Source: Astrocystis sublimbata
Lineage: Eukaryota > Ascomycota > Sordariomycetes > Xylariales > Xylariaceae
DNA length: 64,000 nt
Direction of reading: 5' to 3'
NCBI GenBank assembly: GCA_022453515.1
Contig: JAJNNY010000002.1
Span: 558,001-622,000 of the forward strand
Positions 1 through 11,011 of this stretch are shown here, piece by piece. Made by a program: the position numbers and the translations under genes. The notes below the pieces were generated by a model. The model saw only the letters and a program-made list of their open reading frames with translations. It was not told the DNA's origin and ran no database searches. Positions within the stretch are counted from its first letter, which is position 1. Every line of letters begins with the position of its first letter.

Positions 1-815
1 GTGTGGCGAGCGAGTGTAGACTCAGCTTCGCCGGTGCTTCATACTTGTAACAAGTCAGGTCGTGTAGAGTTGATATCAAGTAAGATAGTCGCGACCATGT
101 GCGTGAACCTGAAGTCAAGCTCAGGGCTTGAAAAATCCGTGGCGAAGATAGTATTGGTTTCTCCTCTCTTTTTATTCCTTTCAAAAATTGAGTCGCCGGT
201 TGGTGGACTGAGAGTCTTGCATCTGCTCCGAGCGTGGCATCCCATCGAGATTGAAAGTAGTATGATGTACTAGGCACATGGAACATCATTCTCATAGATC
301 TCTCATGCTTAAGGAATAATCACCTCATGGTGGACGAGAGTAATATGGATGTAGCAGAGGAGGATTTACTACTGTTTCTTTTGCATTGGAAGGTTAGTGT
401 TAGTACATAGTACCTACTCGCCTACCTAAGTTCAAGGTCCAGCACCTGAGCACACCTGCAGCTAAGGTTCAGCTTGGGTGGCTGGGGTGGGCACCTGAAT
501 GCGAACACTGGCGCAAAAGTCAAGGGTATCTTGAGATTGGCAGCGGGCTCTGTGATTGGTGAAGAGCCGAGGTGCTAAGTGGGTCTGTCGTATCTAGCAA
601 AAAAAGTTTCGAGAGGCAACTTGGTCGGCCCCAGGTTCGCCAGGTTCTCATGACATGCGTGCATCAGTATCTACGAGTAAGAGTTCAGGTGCTTAATACA
701 TTGAGCTGCATCCAACGACGCTCTAGGATCCAATCCCAATCGTACTCTTCCGGACATACAACATCCAAGCTTACCTAGGCAGCTTTTGATTCATCACTAA
801 GACTCAAGAACCATT
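1..815. other. Left-end intergenic region upstream of RRP8
   Basis: No open reading frame here resembles a known protein. The longest runs open at the window edge and have no supporting start or splice context, so a truncated gene to the left cannot be excluded. The last few hundred bases should hold the RRP8 promoter. A copy of the dispersed CCAGGTTCGCCAGG motif lies at about 631-645. Confidence 0.5.
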
Positions 816-2342
816 ATGTTTGCCGTCCCTGGCTGGGCGGTCTCTGCAGATGGTCCCAAAGCAGAGACTGCCGTGAAAAACCACGGCCCGCAAGAGTCCA
901 ACGCAAACAAGCGCAAGAGGCTATCGGGACCTTCCAACGTCACCACGGGCAATGTTGCAGATCTATGGGAGCAAGTCATCGAGGGAAGAGAGTCTAAAAA
1001 GCCCAAGCCCAACCAAGATGGATCCACGGAAAACGCCGGCAAGAAGAAGGGACTGACCTTGAAAGAGAAGAAGAAGCTGAAGAAGCTGAAAGATCAAGTA
1101 TCAAGTGAAGGTGTCGCCGGAAGAATGCCTGAAAACGAGCAGCGCTCGACGGTTCCTGAAAGCGTCGTGAACACAGAGAGCTTTGGTGATACGAAAGGGA
1201 ACAAGAAAAAGGACAAGAAGTCCAAGGCTCTCAAGGACGATCAAAACAGCGAACTACAGAATGTATCGCAACCGACGATACCGCAAGACAAGGTGCCTGC
1301 TGCTCCCGTGGCCCCTAAACTCACCCCCATGCAAATTGCGATGAGGGAGAAGCTCATATCGGCCCGCTTCCGTCACCTCAATGAAACCCTCTACACAAAA
1401 CCATCAGACAAGGCATTCCAGCTATTCCAAGAGTCACCTGAGATGTTTCAAGAATATCACGAAGGGTTCCGTCGCCAAGTTAATGTGTGGCCCGAGAATC
1501 CGGTCGATAGCTACATTGAGAACATCATTTCACGGGGCCGACAGAGGCATCCGCATAGGTCTCGGCCTGGCCAGGCTGCCCCGCCCACCACGGGCTTGCT
1601 GCCTCTTATTCGCACCAACGGCGTTTGTACTATTGCGGACCTTGGTTGTGGTGATGCCAAGCTGGCGACCAAGCTGCAGTCCGAGAAAAAGAAACTCAAT
1701 CTCAATATCCTCAGCTATGACTTGCAAAGCCCGAGCCCGCTTGTCACCAAGGCCGACATCGCCAACTTGCCTCTCGCTGAAGGCAGCGTCGACGTGGTGA
1801 TTTTCTGTCTGGCACTAATGGGCACGAACTGGCTCGATTTCATCGAGGAGGCCTATCGCATATTGCATTGGAAAGGTGAACTCTGGGTTGCCGAGATCAA
1901 GAGCCGGTTTGGTCACGTGGGCAATAAGAACAAGAGTGCAGTTGTGGCTCATAGCGTCGGCAACCGGAAGAAGAACCATGATAAGAAGGGCAAGGGTAAG
2001 GACGCGGAGCCCGAGGAGAAGCACGATGCCGACCTCGCTATCGAAGTCGACGGCACCGAAGACAGACGGCAAGAGACGGATGTTACAGCGTTCGTGGAGG
2101 CGCTGCGGCGAAGAGGTTTTGTATTACAGAGCGACGATAAGACGGCGATTGATATGAGAAACAAGATGTTTGTCAAGATGCAATTCGTCAAGGCTGCTCA
2201 ACCTTCTGTTGGGAAGGGGCTTGTGGAAGGGACAGAGGCCGGTCGAGGGAACAGGAGAGGCGCTAAATTTATCGATGTCCAAGCGCAAGACGCGGTGGAC
2301 GAGAGCAAGATCCTAAAGCCTTCGGTCTATAAGATTCGATAA
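816..2342 (+). CDS. rrp8: Rrp8, 25S rRNA adenine-N1 methyltransferase
   Basis: Intronless gene of 508 residues, a usual length for filamentous fungal Rrp8. The first half (to about residue 165) is lysine-rich and low in complexity, with KKEKKKLKKLK-type runs that suit a nucleolar protein. The conserved Rrp8 methyltransferase core starts near residue 175 (TPMQIAMREKL, then ARFRHLNETLY). The SAM-binding motif I is ADLGCGDAK at residues 274-282, followed by SYDLQSP and the acidic VDVVIFCLALMGTNW segment. The C-terminus NKMFVKMQFVK and VYKIR are family features. In yeast Rrp8 makes m1A in helix 25.1 of 25S rRNA and assists early pre-rRNA cleavage; that role is taken from the family. The start ATG gives MFAVPGW, as in orthologues. 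A basic linker of about 60 residues near residues 370-420 interrupts the end of the domain and is typical of fungal copies. The call is firm. Confidence 0.97.
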   Translation: MFAVPGWAVSADGPKAETAVKNHGPQESNANKRKRLSGPSNVTTGNVADLWEQVIEGRESKKPKPNQDGSTENAGKKKGLTLKEKKKLKKLKDQVSSEGVAGRMPENEQRSTVPESVVNTESFGDTKGNKKKDKKSKALKDDQNSELQNVSQPTIPQDKVPAAPVAPKLTPMQIAMREKLISARFRHLNETLYTKPSDKAFQLFQESPEMFQEYHEGFRRQVNVWPENPVDSYIENIISRGRQRHPHRSRPGQAAPPTTGLLPLIRTNGVCTIADLGCGDAKLATKLQSEKKKLNLNILSYDLQSPSPLVTKADIANLPLAEGSVDVVIFCLALMGTNWLDFIEEAYRILHWKGELWVAEIKSRFGHVGNKNKSAVVAHSVGNRKKNHDKKGKGKDAEPEEKHDADLAIEVDGTEDRRQETDVTAFVEALRRRGFVLQSDDKTAIDMRNKMFVKMQFVKAAQPSVGKGLVEGTEAGRGNRRGAKFIDVQAQDAVDESKILKPSVYKIR

Positions 2343-4370
2343 CCTGCTCACCAACATCACGAAAGATTCGACTAGCCTTTTCTTCCGTTGAACCGATTAC
2401 CCGCCCTGGGTAACTTATAAACACATAAAGCTCTGTACCCCGGCAATGAAGCTGTAAACTACGAGTGCACGGGCTTGCATTAACGCGGGTATACAAGGCG
2501 CCAGATGCCATGGGTGGGCGGGCTATACGAGATTCATCTCCAAACGTGAGAAGCACAACCTGTTGTTCCCTTCCCGTTGCCCTCGCCATTATGATGAGGA
2601 CAAATACACGTTGCGTTGGCAGCCAGAGATTCATAGGTGTCAACCCCGCCGAATACGCAATAACATAATACCTAGCCGACCAAAGGTGGCAGTATATTTC
2701 GTTACTGTAGCTGTGTGAGCACCTTCAGAAGCTCGAGAGGGTATATACCTAGGTACAGATCTGATCCCAGGCCCCAGTGTCTGTCTACCAGGTAGGTATT
2801 GAATCTACCCAGACATCCAGAGTGGGGTTTCGGTAACTCCCACAACACGCACGACAGGGTACCCTTGTTGAAAGAAGACGATAGAACGCCATCCAACAGT
2901 TAATCTGCACCACGATGGGCCTTCGTAGTGGAACGAACACCTCAGGTGTCGCGGTATATAAGTTCATACTATGTAGGTATGTGGTAGGTAGCAGGCACAG
3001 ACACAGAACGGACCTTTCAGGGCCTGAAGCTGTAGATACAAATGAAGCACTTTTGCTTTCTGATCATTTCTCTCCATCGTGGAACGTGTCTTCCGAGTGC
3101 GAGGGCCGCAAGTATCTGCCCGTATCCATAGAATGCAGAAACTTCCCAGGCTCGCCAGGTAATATACAGCATATACCTATGTAGGTACTGTAGGCATTGG
3201 TGGGGAGGAAATCCTACCTCCACAGAACCGACCTGGTTTGTGGTATGAACTACGGGTTCCTGCCTGTGCACGGCCATCAGGTACCTCGGCCATGTAGGTG
3301 TATAGAAATTACCTGCCTACCTACCTACGTGGGTGCTAAGCTTACCTGATGCAATCGAGCACTTGGACATTGTGGGGGGGTGGTCCCAAAGCAGAACAAG
3401 AGTTGACCGCCCATTGAAGGGCATTGAAGTTGCAAAACGTTAATGGATCACCTCATTCGGAAGAAGAAGAAGAAGAAGAAGAAACGATGGGCGGAGTGGA
3501 TGAGCATGGAGCAGGCAGGTACAGTACTGTAGGTAGAGGCTCGGGTAGGTGAGTAAGTGCCTGATGCCAGGACTGAGCACGGTACATAAACTGTACGTAG
3601 ACACAGTCCCCGCTCGGATCTGAGTGGGGTGGGGGCGCCGCTTAGATGATGTCGTTATGGATGGCAGGAGAACCTCGAAGTCCGCGGTAGGTACATAATG
3701 ATTCAATGTACTCATCTACGCATCCACGCATCCACGCCTGCCTACATGCTGTCCCGACCAGATCTACCAATCACCAGAAACCCAATAGCTTGCCTACCTA
3801 CCCTTACCTGTCGAGCTGTCACGCCTGTCTGTACCTTTACCTTTCCTGACCTACCTACTACTACTATCACTACTTCCTAGGTAACCTGCCTTCTGCTTCC
3901 AAGCTTGCCTCTCTTGCCTTCACAATCCACAGCAACTTTCGCATCATCAACCTGCCTCCGTCTCTTGTTGGCTGCCCCGATTACGCAGTTGCGAGCGAGC
4001 AAACCCCATCCGTCCCCTCCGCGTGACGACTACCTGGTTCGCACTGTTCTACCTAGGCACGCATCTGCGAGCTCCCTTCTCGCCCTTCTCGTCCTTCTCG
4101 TCATCACAGAACCAGACATCAACCGCCTGGGCTCCGAAGGCATTTTCTCCGCCTCCTGTCCTTGTCCTTGTCCGTGTTGTTGTCCTTGTCCGTGTTGTTG
4201 TCCTTGTCCTTGTGCTTGTCCTCTCTCGCATTCTCCAGCCTGCTCTGCGCCAATCCGATCGTAGCCAGCGACGCAGAGCGCGTGACTCTGCCTGTTGCCT
4301 TCCGGTGCATCCTGCCACATATCGCGTCAAGCCGTCTACCATTCCCCGTTCTCCAGACAGTGCGGTCGAG
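2343..4370. other. RRP8-DDI1 intergenic region and DDI1 leader
   Basis: No gene is recognised. The span holds the RRP8 3' end, many GTAGGTA/ACCTACCT motifs, an AAG microsatellite (about 3460-3484), a copy of the CCAGGCTCGCCAGG motif near 3145-3159 and an AACCTCGAAG motif near 3671-3680. From about 3700 to 4340 the + strand is strongly pyrimidine-rich, as is usual for fungal promoters and leaders, and it runs into DDI1. Confidence 0.5.
4164..4224 (+). repeat. Tandem CTTGTCC / GTGTTGTTG repeat in DDI1 leader
   Basis: A unit of about 18 bases (TTGTCCGTGTTGTTGTCC) occurs twice in direct tandem, flanked by more CTTGTCC heptamers. It lies 150-200 bases upstream of the DDI1 start, in the probable 5' leader or core promoter. 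Any regulatory role is a guess. Confidence 0.7.
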
Positions 4371-5889
4371 ATGTAGGTACCGCGAGCCCATGTCTCCGTC
4401 TCCGGATCGCCGGGAAATGTTGCTGACGTGTGGCGCATCTAGGCAGATCACACTCCATGTAAACAACCCCGAGGCCGAGGAGCAGGAGCTGCGGCTCCTC
4501 ACCCTCGGCGTTTCCCCTGACATGACCATCGAGATGCTTCGGAGTTCTATCGAGGCAGAGGGCATTCCCGCACCCTCCCAGCATCTTTACCACAATGGCC
4601 AGTTGATTGACGACAACACGAAGACGCTTCAGGAGCTGCAGATCACCGATGGCGATATGCTTGGTCTGCACGTCAGAGACATGAGGGGGAGCGGTGTCCA
4701 GCCTGGCCATCGAGACCAGGGTGCCCCACGGCCGCCCGTTGCCAGACCAAGCGCACCCGCCGCGCCGGCGGCTGCTCCTCCGATGCCACAAGACCCCGAG
4801 CTCATCCGTTTGCAGGTTCTAGGTGATCCCAACCTGAGAGCACAGCTGCAGCGACTGAATCCCCCGCTTGCGGCCGTGATCGAGGACCCCCAGCGCTTCG
4901 CTCAGCTATTTCAGAGCAATACCAACGAGCAGGAAAACGCCCGCAGAGCAAGAATGCGCGAGATTGAGCTCCTGAATGCCGACGAGTTCAACCCGGACGC
5001 GCAGGCGAGAATTGAAGAGATGATCCGTCAGGAGAGCGTGGTCGAGAACTTGCAGAATGCAATGGAGCATAATCCCGAATGTGAGTCAATTGACTGCTTT
5101 TACCAACAATGCGTCGTGTTCAACTACAAGATGTCAACTATCTCTTGTACATCGCGCTGACACTTTGCAGCATTTGGTCGCGTACACCTCCTCTACATTG
5201 ACGTTAAGGTCAACGGCTTCAGAGTGAAGGCACTTGTAGATTCAGGTGCTCAAGCCACCATCATGTCCCCCGCCTGTGCCGAGCAGTGTAACATCATGCG
5301 CCTTGTCGACAGGCGCTTTGCGGGCATCGCCAGAGGTGTTGGTACTGCCAATATTATCGGACGCGTGCACTCGACCATACTTCAGGTAGGATCAAAGCAC
5401 CTGCACTGTGCCTTTACTGTCATGGAGGGCAAGGCTGTGGACCTGCTTCTTGGTCTGGACATTTTGAAGGGCCACCAGGCCACCATCGATCTCGCGCGGA
5501 ACCGACTGATCATACAGGGAGAGGAGGTAGAGTTCCTGGGCGAGTCAGATATTCCCAAGGAGACCGAGGATGCTGTCAATGACGAACCTACGGTGCCAGG
5601 CCCAGGCGGTACCACAATTGGCGCCCGCTCTGGTGCCGTCACCGGGCCTACTTCAGCTCCCTCCGCTCCCTCCGCTCCCACTGCCCCTAGCTCGCAACCT
5701 AGCATGGTCCCGTCAGCGCCGTCGTCTGTATCTGCACCTGTACCTGCACCTCCAGCTAGACGGGCGTTTCCGGAGAGCGATATTGAGAAATTGGTAGCAC
5801 TGGGATTTGATCGACAGGCAGCGGTCAACGCTCTCCAGGCCACCGACGGTAATGTTGAGTATGCCGCGGGCCTTCTTTTCCAAAATTGA
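4371..5889 (+). CDS. ddi1: Ddi1-like ubiquitin shuttle / retropepsin-family protease
   Basis: Preferred model: join(4371..4372,4443..5080,5171..5889), 452 residues. Domain order is that of Ddi1: an N-terminal ubiquitin-like domain (MQITLHVNN to about residue 78, with HLYHNGQLIDD and DGDMLGLHVRD), a linker, a retroviral-protease-like domain with the catalytic VDSGAQATIMSP (Asp237) and LLLGLDILKGHQA, a Pro/Ser/Ala-rich linker, and a C-terminal UBA domain (DIEKLVALGFDR, about 413-452). Ddi1 delivers or cleaves heavily ubiquitinated substrates at the proteasome and takes part in the DNA-damage response; this role is from the family. The second intron (5081-5170) is clear: it restores HNPESFGRVHLLYIDVKVNG. 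The first intron (4373-4442; GTAGGT donor, GCTGAC branch, CTAG acceptor) would split the start codon AT|G and gives the conserved M-x-I-T-L start. The alternative is an unspliced ATG at 4390, in the same frame, which adds an odd 18-residue N-terminal extension in place of the initiator Met. Confidence 0.95.
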
Positions 5890-8710
5890 GAGACAATTAG
5901 AGCCACAGCTGGATTGCTTACATTGAACCCTCAGACGGAGTATTTGGACATGAGTCTGGGAAAAGGAGTCGGAAATGCATGGCAAATACGACAAGGGATA
6001 TCTTGATGGCGTCGTAGAGGCGCTCAGATTTAGGGAGCAGGCAGAATTTGCAAAAGATTGTGGACTTTTGGCCTTTAGAGATATGACATTGGGCGTACAG
6101 GAGCATCAACCCCTTGAGGCTTGCTAGAGAGGCTACCTAGTAGCGCATGTGAAGTAAGTGTGTTTAGGCAAGCGCACAATTCCACAGGAGCTCGGTCATT
6201 CTTCTCCGCCGTGTATCTGCTAAGATTATGTAGCGTAGAGACACCCCCGATATATGACACTGGATAGGTGCAGTAGGGACCCTTGGGAAACTTAACTGTC
6301 ATGCTACTATCACAATTACATGAAAATGTAACAAAACAACCTTAACCAGCGCTGCGAACATGGTGACCAATTACGAGTGAAAAGTATGACTTGCTACGTG
6401 GGTGTGTAGATTATACCCCAAAACACAGAATTAGGTTATGAATATTTTACACTTGCTGCTATACGTTTCGAATTGGCCCTCATTGCCCTCATTGCGACAC
6501 TGGGGGGCTCTTTGACTATCACCGGCCGATGTACGTGCCATGAGCGGCACTCCTGGCAGTTAGAATACACGCCATCGATATCACTAAGCTCGATAAGAGA
6601 AGAGACGGCCATATCATAGCCCCGATGCTAATAATGGTGGAATAGTCGCTTACACCGTCTTGCTATCCTTGTGGGTCTTCTACCATTTCACGACACGAGA
6701 ATTCCCATCCTGTTGTGCTTGTCTGCGCTCTATGCGCCACGTTAATAGAGCCATGCCGATACTAGGTTTTCACCTCAACTCAGATTGGCCGATTTACTCC
6801 CTCATCCTAGAACAACTGGAATATGATATTAGGTAGCTATTGCAAGTCGACCATAAGTCACCTATTGAAATCGAGCCAATGATAAATTAGCCAGCACAAG
6901 TAGAGCACTCCATATGTATCGTGTATCGGCGTAGGGGCCTGGATTCATGGGCTTAGTTGTGGTATGGGTGAAATTTTACATTACTGATCTATCCTAATTG
7001 CATACGGACAGCTGTTTCTCTCTTGGAAGCGGTATGATTCTAACATCGAGCATGCGTTAATTACCGATAGCCTAGGTACTGATAAACAATGCTCGGTACG
7101 TACCGTAGCGTCCACTCGTCAGTGAGGAACTTAGTAATTACCACATTGTAACAGTGTTGAAACTTTGGTCCTTGATGCAACACTCATCGTGTACCCAAAG
7201 ACAATATCATGGAGTTCACCAACTCAATTGTTTATGCTCTAGTCTGAGCGAGCTGTAGAGGTCCTTTCTTCATAGTAGTCTCTGACCAGAATGGGGCTGG
7301 CGGTTCTAGCCTTTTACAAAAGACTTACTCTCCACTGAACTTGTCGATTGGCATAATCGAAAATGATTACAATGATAGGGGGTAGGGCTACTTAAATGAA
7401 TTGCAACTGATAATAGTTGGACAGAAATGATATACATATGCATATCCGTATCTCATTTATATTGAGATTGCTATTCTGCGATTTCTTTAACACGATATTA
7501 ATACCTAATGTAACGAAACAGTAAATATTCATACAGTTCCGCAAAAACATTCGACAGGCCAAACTGCAAGAAGGCATCGGGATGGAACTATCTTGAGCGT
7601 CCTCGGCAGAGTCTCACAATTATAGGCTACACTAGTAGACTAGTCATCGACAACTTTAGCGCCGGCGGCCGATCTTCAATGTCACACGTCAGTGTACTGA
7701 AACCAGGTTCTCATATAATGCAGGGTGAGGCGTCACCTCGAGCCCACTCGTATTCGCCAGATGCTGCATGCATAGGCATTACACCGAGACATAGACACGC
7801 AAACCACCATCGTGGTCCTTTGATCCACGTGGTCATAATCAGCGAGATAAGCTATAATATACAGGCGTATCGGATTTTTCTCGACCTACATCCCATCTAA
7901 TCACCAGGCTCGACCCCAAAATCAAGTGTTACGTGTCCGCTTTTCCTCCCAAGCCCTGAATATCAACTCGGAATTGATTCCCAAGTATATTCCGCTCGTA
8001 TGTGGTGATTTCTCATAATTATCACGTAGATTGCTTGTTGACAGACAGATCCAGGGAGCTGGGTTTTTGGGAAGTCTCGTCTGTTAAAGCCTGTCAAGTC
8101 TTGTCATGTCATACCTAGGGCGATGGTCATGGAGCTGGGAGGCTTTTGAGGACGGATTGTCAGCTGGTTTGCCAAGTCCGGCACCATATCCTGTGCAAAG
8201 CAGAACGCCTCTCTATCAATCAGCAGTAGCATTGCTACATCTAGCTGGCCCATGCGGTACTCGAAAATGTTGTGGCCGGTGCTGGGTTGCACGGTCGGTT
8301 CGGCGACACATGTTGGGCTGCTGCTCTGTTTGAACTAGAGGTTGTTCTGGTCAACTATAGATATTTTGGAGCTCCGCATAAAGAGTTTCATGCAATAATG
8401 CAACAGGGTCTCATGTTTGCAGCATCCAGTTCGCCTTGGATTCGCTGTATTGGTGACCGTATCGCATCAACCTAATAAAAAAGTCACGAGACAGGGAAAA
8501 AAAAAAAGCGGTGAGATTCTAGATACTCGATATCGTCCATTTGATCTGGGTACACTGTATAACTACTTACGCAGAATCGTATCTTACCTGTCACATCCAG
8601 TTGTCTGGTGTGTCCGGAACCGCTAGGCACGCACTGGTATGTGACAGACGATCCGTCACGACGAAGAAGTAGCAGGCAGCGTCCCAGTAGGTGGTGCATC
8701 GGCACCAAAA
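5890..8710. other. AT-richer gene-free stretch
   Basis: After the DDI1 3' end there is no open frame above about 75 codons with family resemblance on either strand. The sequence is visibly richer in A+T than the flanking gene blocks and rich in TA steps. It may be an old repeat decayed by repeat-induced point mutation (RIP), but no transposon protein or terminal repeat is recognised, so this is inference only. Confidence 0.4.
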
Positions 8711-9287
8711 ATAAATAGACACCAGAGCCTAGCGAGTCTAGATCGGTCTCGTTCCTGGGCTTTCGCTAGACCGGCGGCTCCAGTCCCCCCCGCCCCCGGA
8801 CAGGCAGCCCCGGATCATTAATCAAGAAAAGATGCAGAGGCGCGCTGCGCTGGCTCCCCGCCGAGAGTGAGTTCGCATTGCTGACTCAACCGACGCCCGC
8901 AAAAAGAGGATAACATTTTCCCGTTGGGTTAGCGGATCGGTGGCCGATCGGTGCGGCGCGTGGGGGTTCGCATTCAATTTGATGGGATATCCTTGTTCGG
9001 AGAGATGAGGACGGCGTGCGGTCTCCGGAAGCAGCTCGTGGTCGGCGTTCGCTTACCTTGGGGGGGCCGTGACTACGTGCGGCCTGGCGACGACGATTCG
9101 CAGCCTCGCAAAGACAGGCGGAATTGGCATTGTGAAGTCAATATTAACTATCACCTGATTTGGTTTGTCTGCTCGTCACCCCTGCAGGGGAAGATCGGAA
9201 GCAAGGAGGTGAGGCAAAGGGGTGGGAGAGTGGTCGGCTCGGCTTCCGGTTGGATGTTGGTTAAGGTAAGTCTAGTCGTACCTTGGC

Positions 9288-9312
9288 TGTGCGCGTGCGC
9301 GTGCGCGTGCGG
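9288..9312. repeat. GCGTGC hexanucleotide microsatellite
   Basis: Four tandem GCGTGC-type units are seen directly. Alternating purine-pyrimidine sequence of this kind can adopt Z-DNA; no function is implied. Confidence 0.75.
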
Positions 9313-9355
9313 CTGTGAGAGCGCGGGATGAACAGAGCTAGGTAGCGACAGAGCT

Positions 9356-9429
9356 ATCCAGACAGACCTACCTATATCCAGACAGAGCTATCTATCCAGA
9401 CAGAGCTACCTATATCCAGACAGAGCTAG
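9356..9429. repeat. Minisatellite, CCAGACAGAGCTA unit
   Basis: About four copies of a 16-20 base unit with core TCCAGACAGAGCTA, alternately spaced by CCTATA or TCTA. Copies are nearly identical, differing by one substitution (GACCTA for GAGCTA) and spacer length, which suggests recent tandem expansion. Confidence 0.8.
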
Positions 9430-9787
9430 ACACCCCGACACCCTCTACGTGGCGTCTAAGTCTTCTGTCGTCTGCAGCAACGACCGAACACGAGAGCCAC
9501 ACGTGTGCGCGCAGTCCCTATAAACACACGGAGAATGCGAGATTGAAACCGGGGACGGAGTTTATCTACCTATGCGAACTCGTCATCTATCTGTCCACCG
9601 TCCCATCTAAGCACTTGGTAGGTATGCTGGTTCATCAGGAACTTACATCAGAGCGAGTCGGGGAGGGTCCGGGGAAGCTCCGTGCAGCCCTCCATCCATC
9701 GCATCAACGCATCTGGACTTCATCATGCGCAAGTAACTGAAGTATAGGTGTCGTGAAGTATTATATGGCATACGCGTACACCCACGA

Positions 9788-9820
9788 TGGTCATGGTCAA
9801 GGTCATGGTCATGGTCATGG
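9788..9820. repeat. GGTCAT hexanucleotide tandem repeat
   Basis: Five GGTCAT-type units in a row, one of them GGTCAA. Simple repeat in intergenic DNA. Confidence 0.75.
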
Positions 9821-10190
9821 CCGGAAATACGTGTACTATACGCATACGATCATAGTATTGTAGTATGACAGGCGAGACAGGAAGCCTACAAGGAGGTAGC
9901 TCCAAGGAGGTAAGTACCTACCTAGCTTCCAGGACGGGGCCTGTGGACGGGGGCTTTGGGGGGAGGCATGGGGGGATCACCAGCGCCTCGGTTCGAGCGG
10001 GGAAGTGGGCATGGTGTGGGGTTCCTGGAGAAACCGAATCTTCACATGATCCTGTTTATAAAAAAACCCCCAAAAAAACAAAGTGACGTAGCGAACACTG
10101 GGTCAAGACATTGAGACGATGAAAACGATAAGAATACGGAAAATGGTCGGGATGTGGAATTCAAAGAAGCGGGAATACAGGTTGGGAAAA

Positions 10191-10214
10191 GCAACCCAAG
10201 CAACCCAAGCAACC
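10191..10214. repeat. GCAACCCAA tandem repeat
   Basis: Nearly three copies of a nine-base GCAACCCAA unit. Simple intergenic repeat. Confidence 0.7.
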
Positions 10215-10638
10215 TTACCAAGGTGGATGCACGCAACATTCTATGTGCAATGGTTCAAAGTTTCTTTCTAGTACTTGTACACAATCTCAATTGTTGGATT
10301 CCGATCTAACAGCACCTATTGATTGCACTTGTATCCGACCAGACTAGGTACCTAGGTACTACAGTACTACTAGGTAGGTGACAACCTTGAGCCCTGTGAG
10401 CCTGTGACCTGAATGGGGAAACAACCTTGAAGTATTCCATAATTAATAATCTTAACTTATTATGCCGGCTAGCATCTATGCCGAGCTAGAGCTAGTACGT
10501 TATGTACGTAGGTACTCTTAGCATGTATTATATGTACCTACATGTAGGTACTAGGTAGACTAAGTTTTGGACTGGAACACATCAACTTAACTTAACCTGG
10601 AACCTTACCTTAGGTTAGGTACTCACTTACACGCACCC

Positions 10639-10666
10639 GTCGAGTCCGTCGAGTCCGTCGAGCCCG
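10639..10666. repeat. GTCGAGTCC tandem repeat
   Basis: Three copies of a nine-base GTCGAGTCC unit, the last one changed to GTCGAGCCC. Simple intergenic repeat. Confidence 0.7.
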
Positions 10667-10947
10667 TATATGTCTTGTTCAAGCTTGTCCACGGTCTTGT
10701 CCATGTTAGTATCCGTTCTTTCCGGACAGGTGGAAACCATCCGGTCCACTACTGGTAGCATCTATTCTAACTTCAAGTGAAAAAGCGCCATTCCGTTACG
10801 GTAATGGTAACTCTTACACCACAGGTACGTGTGCATGCATACACGTCCAAGTACCGTGCCTATGACCCAAGTCCCCTGGTATGCCGTGGCCAGAACCCAG
10901 CAGGCCTTGGGCGGTGAGATCCAATTTCGAAGATGTGGTACAGGCGG

Positions 10948-11011
10948 CAGAGAGCGAGAGAGAGCGAGAGAGAGAAAGCGAGAGAGAGAGCGCGCGAGAG
11001 AGCGCGAGAGG
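10948..11011. repeat. GA-rich purine microsatellite
   Basis: About 60 bases of almost pure GAGAGAGC/GAGA repeats, giving an Arg/Glu dipeptide run in one frame. The surrounding 242-codon open frame is attributed to this biased composition and not to a gene. Confidence 0.8.

Noticed and set aside
1381..1800. Open frame overlapping RRP8
   Set aside because: Out-of-frame shadow inside a well-supported gene.
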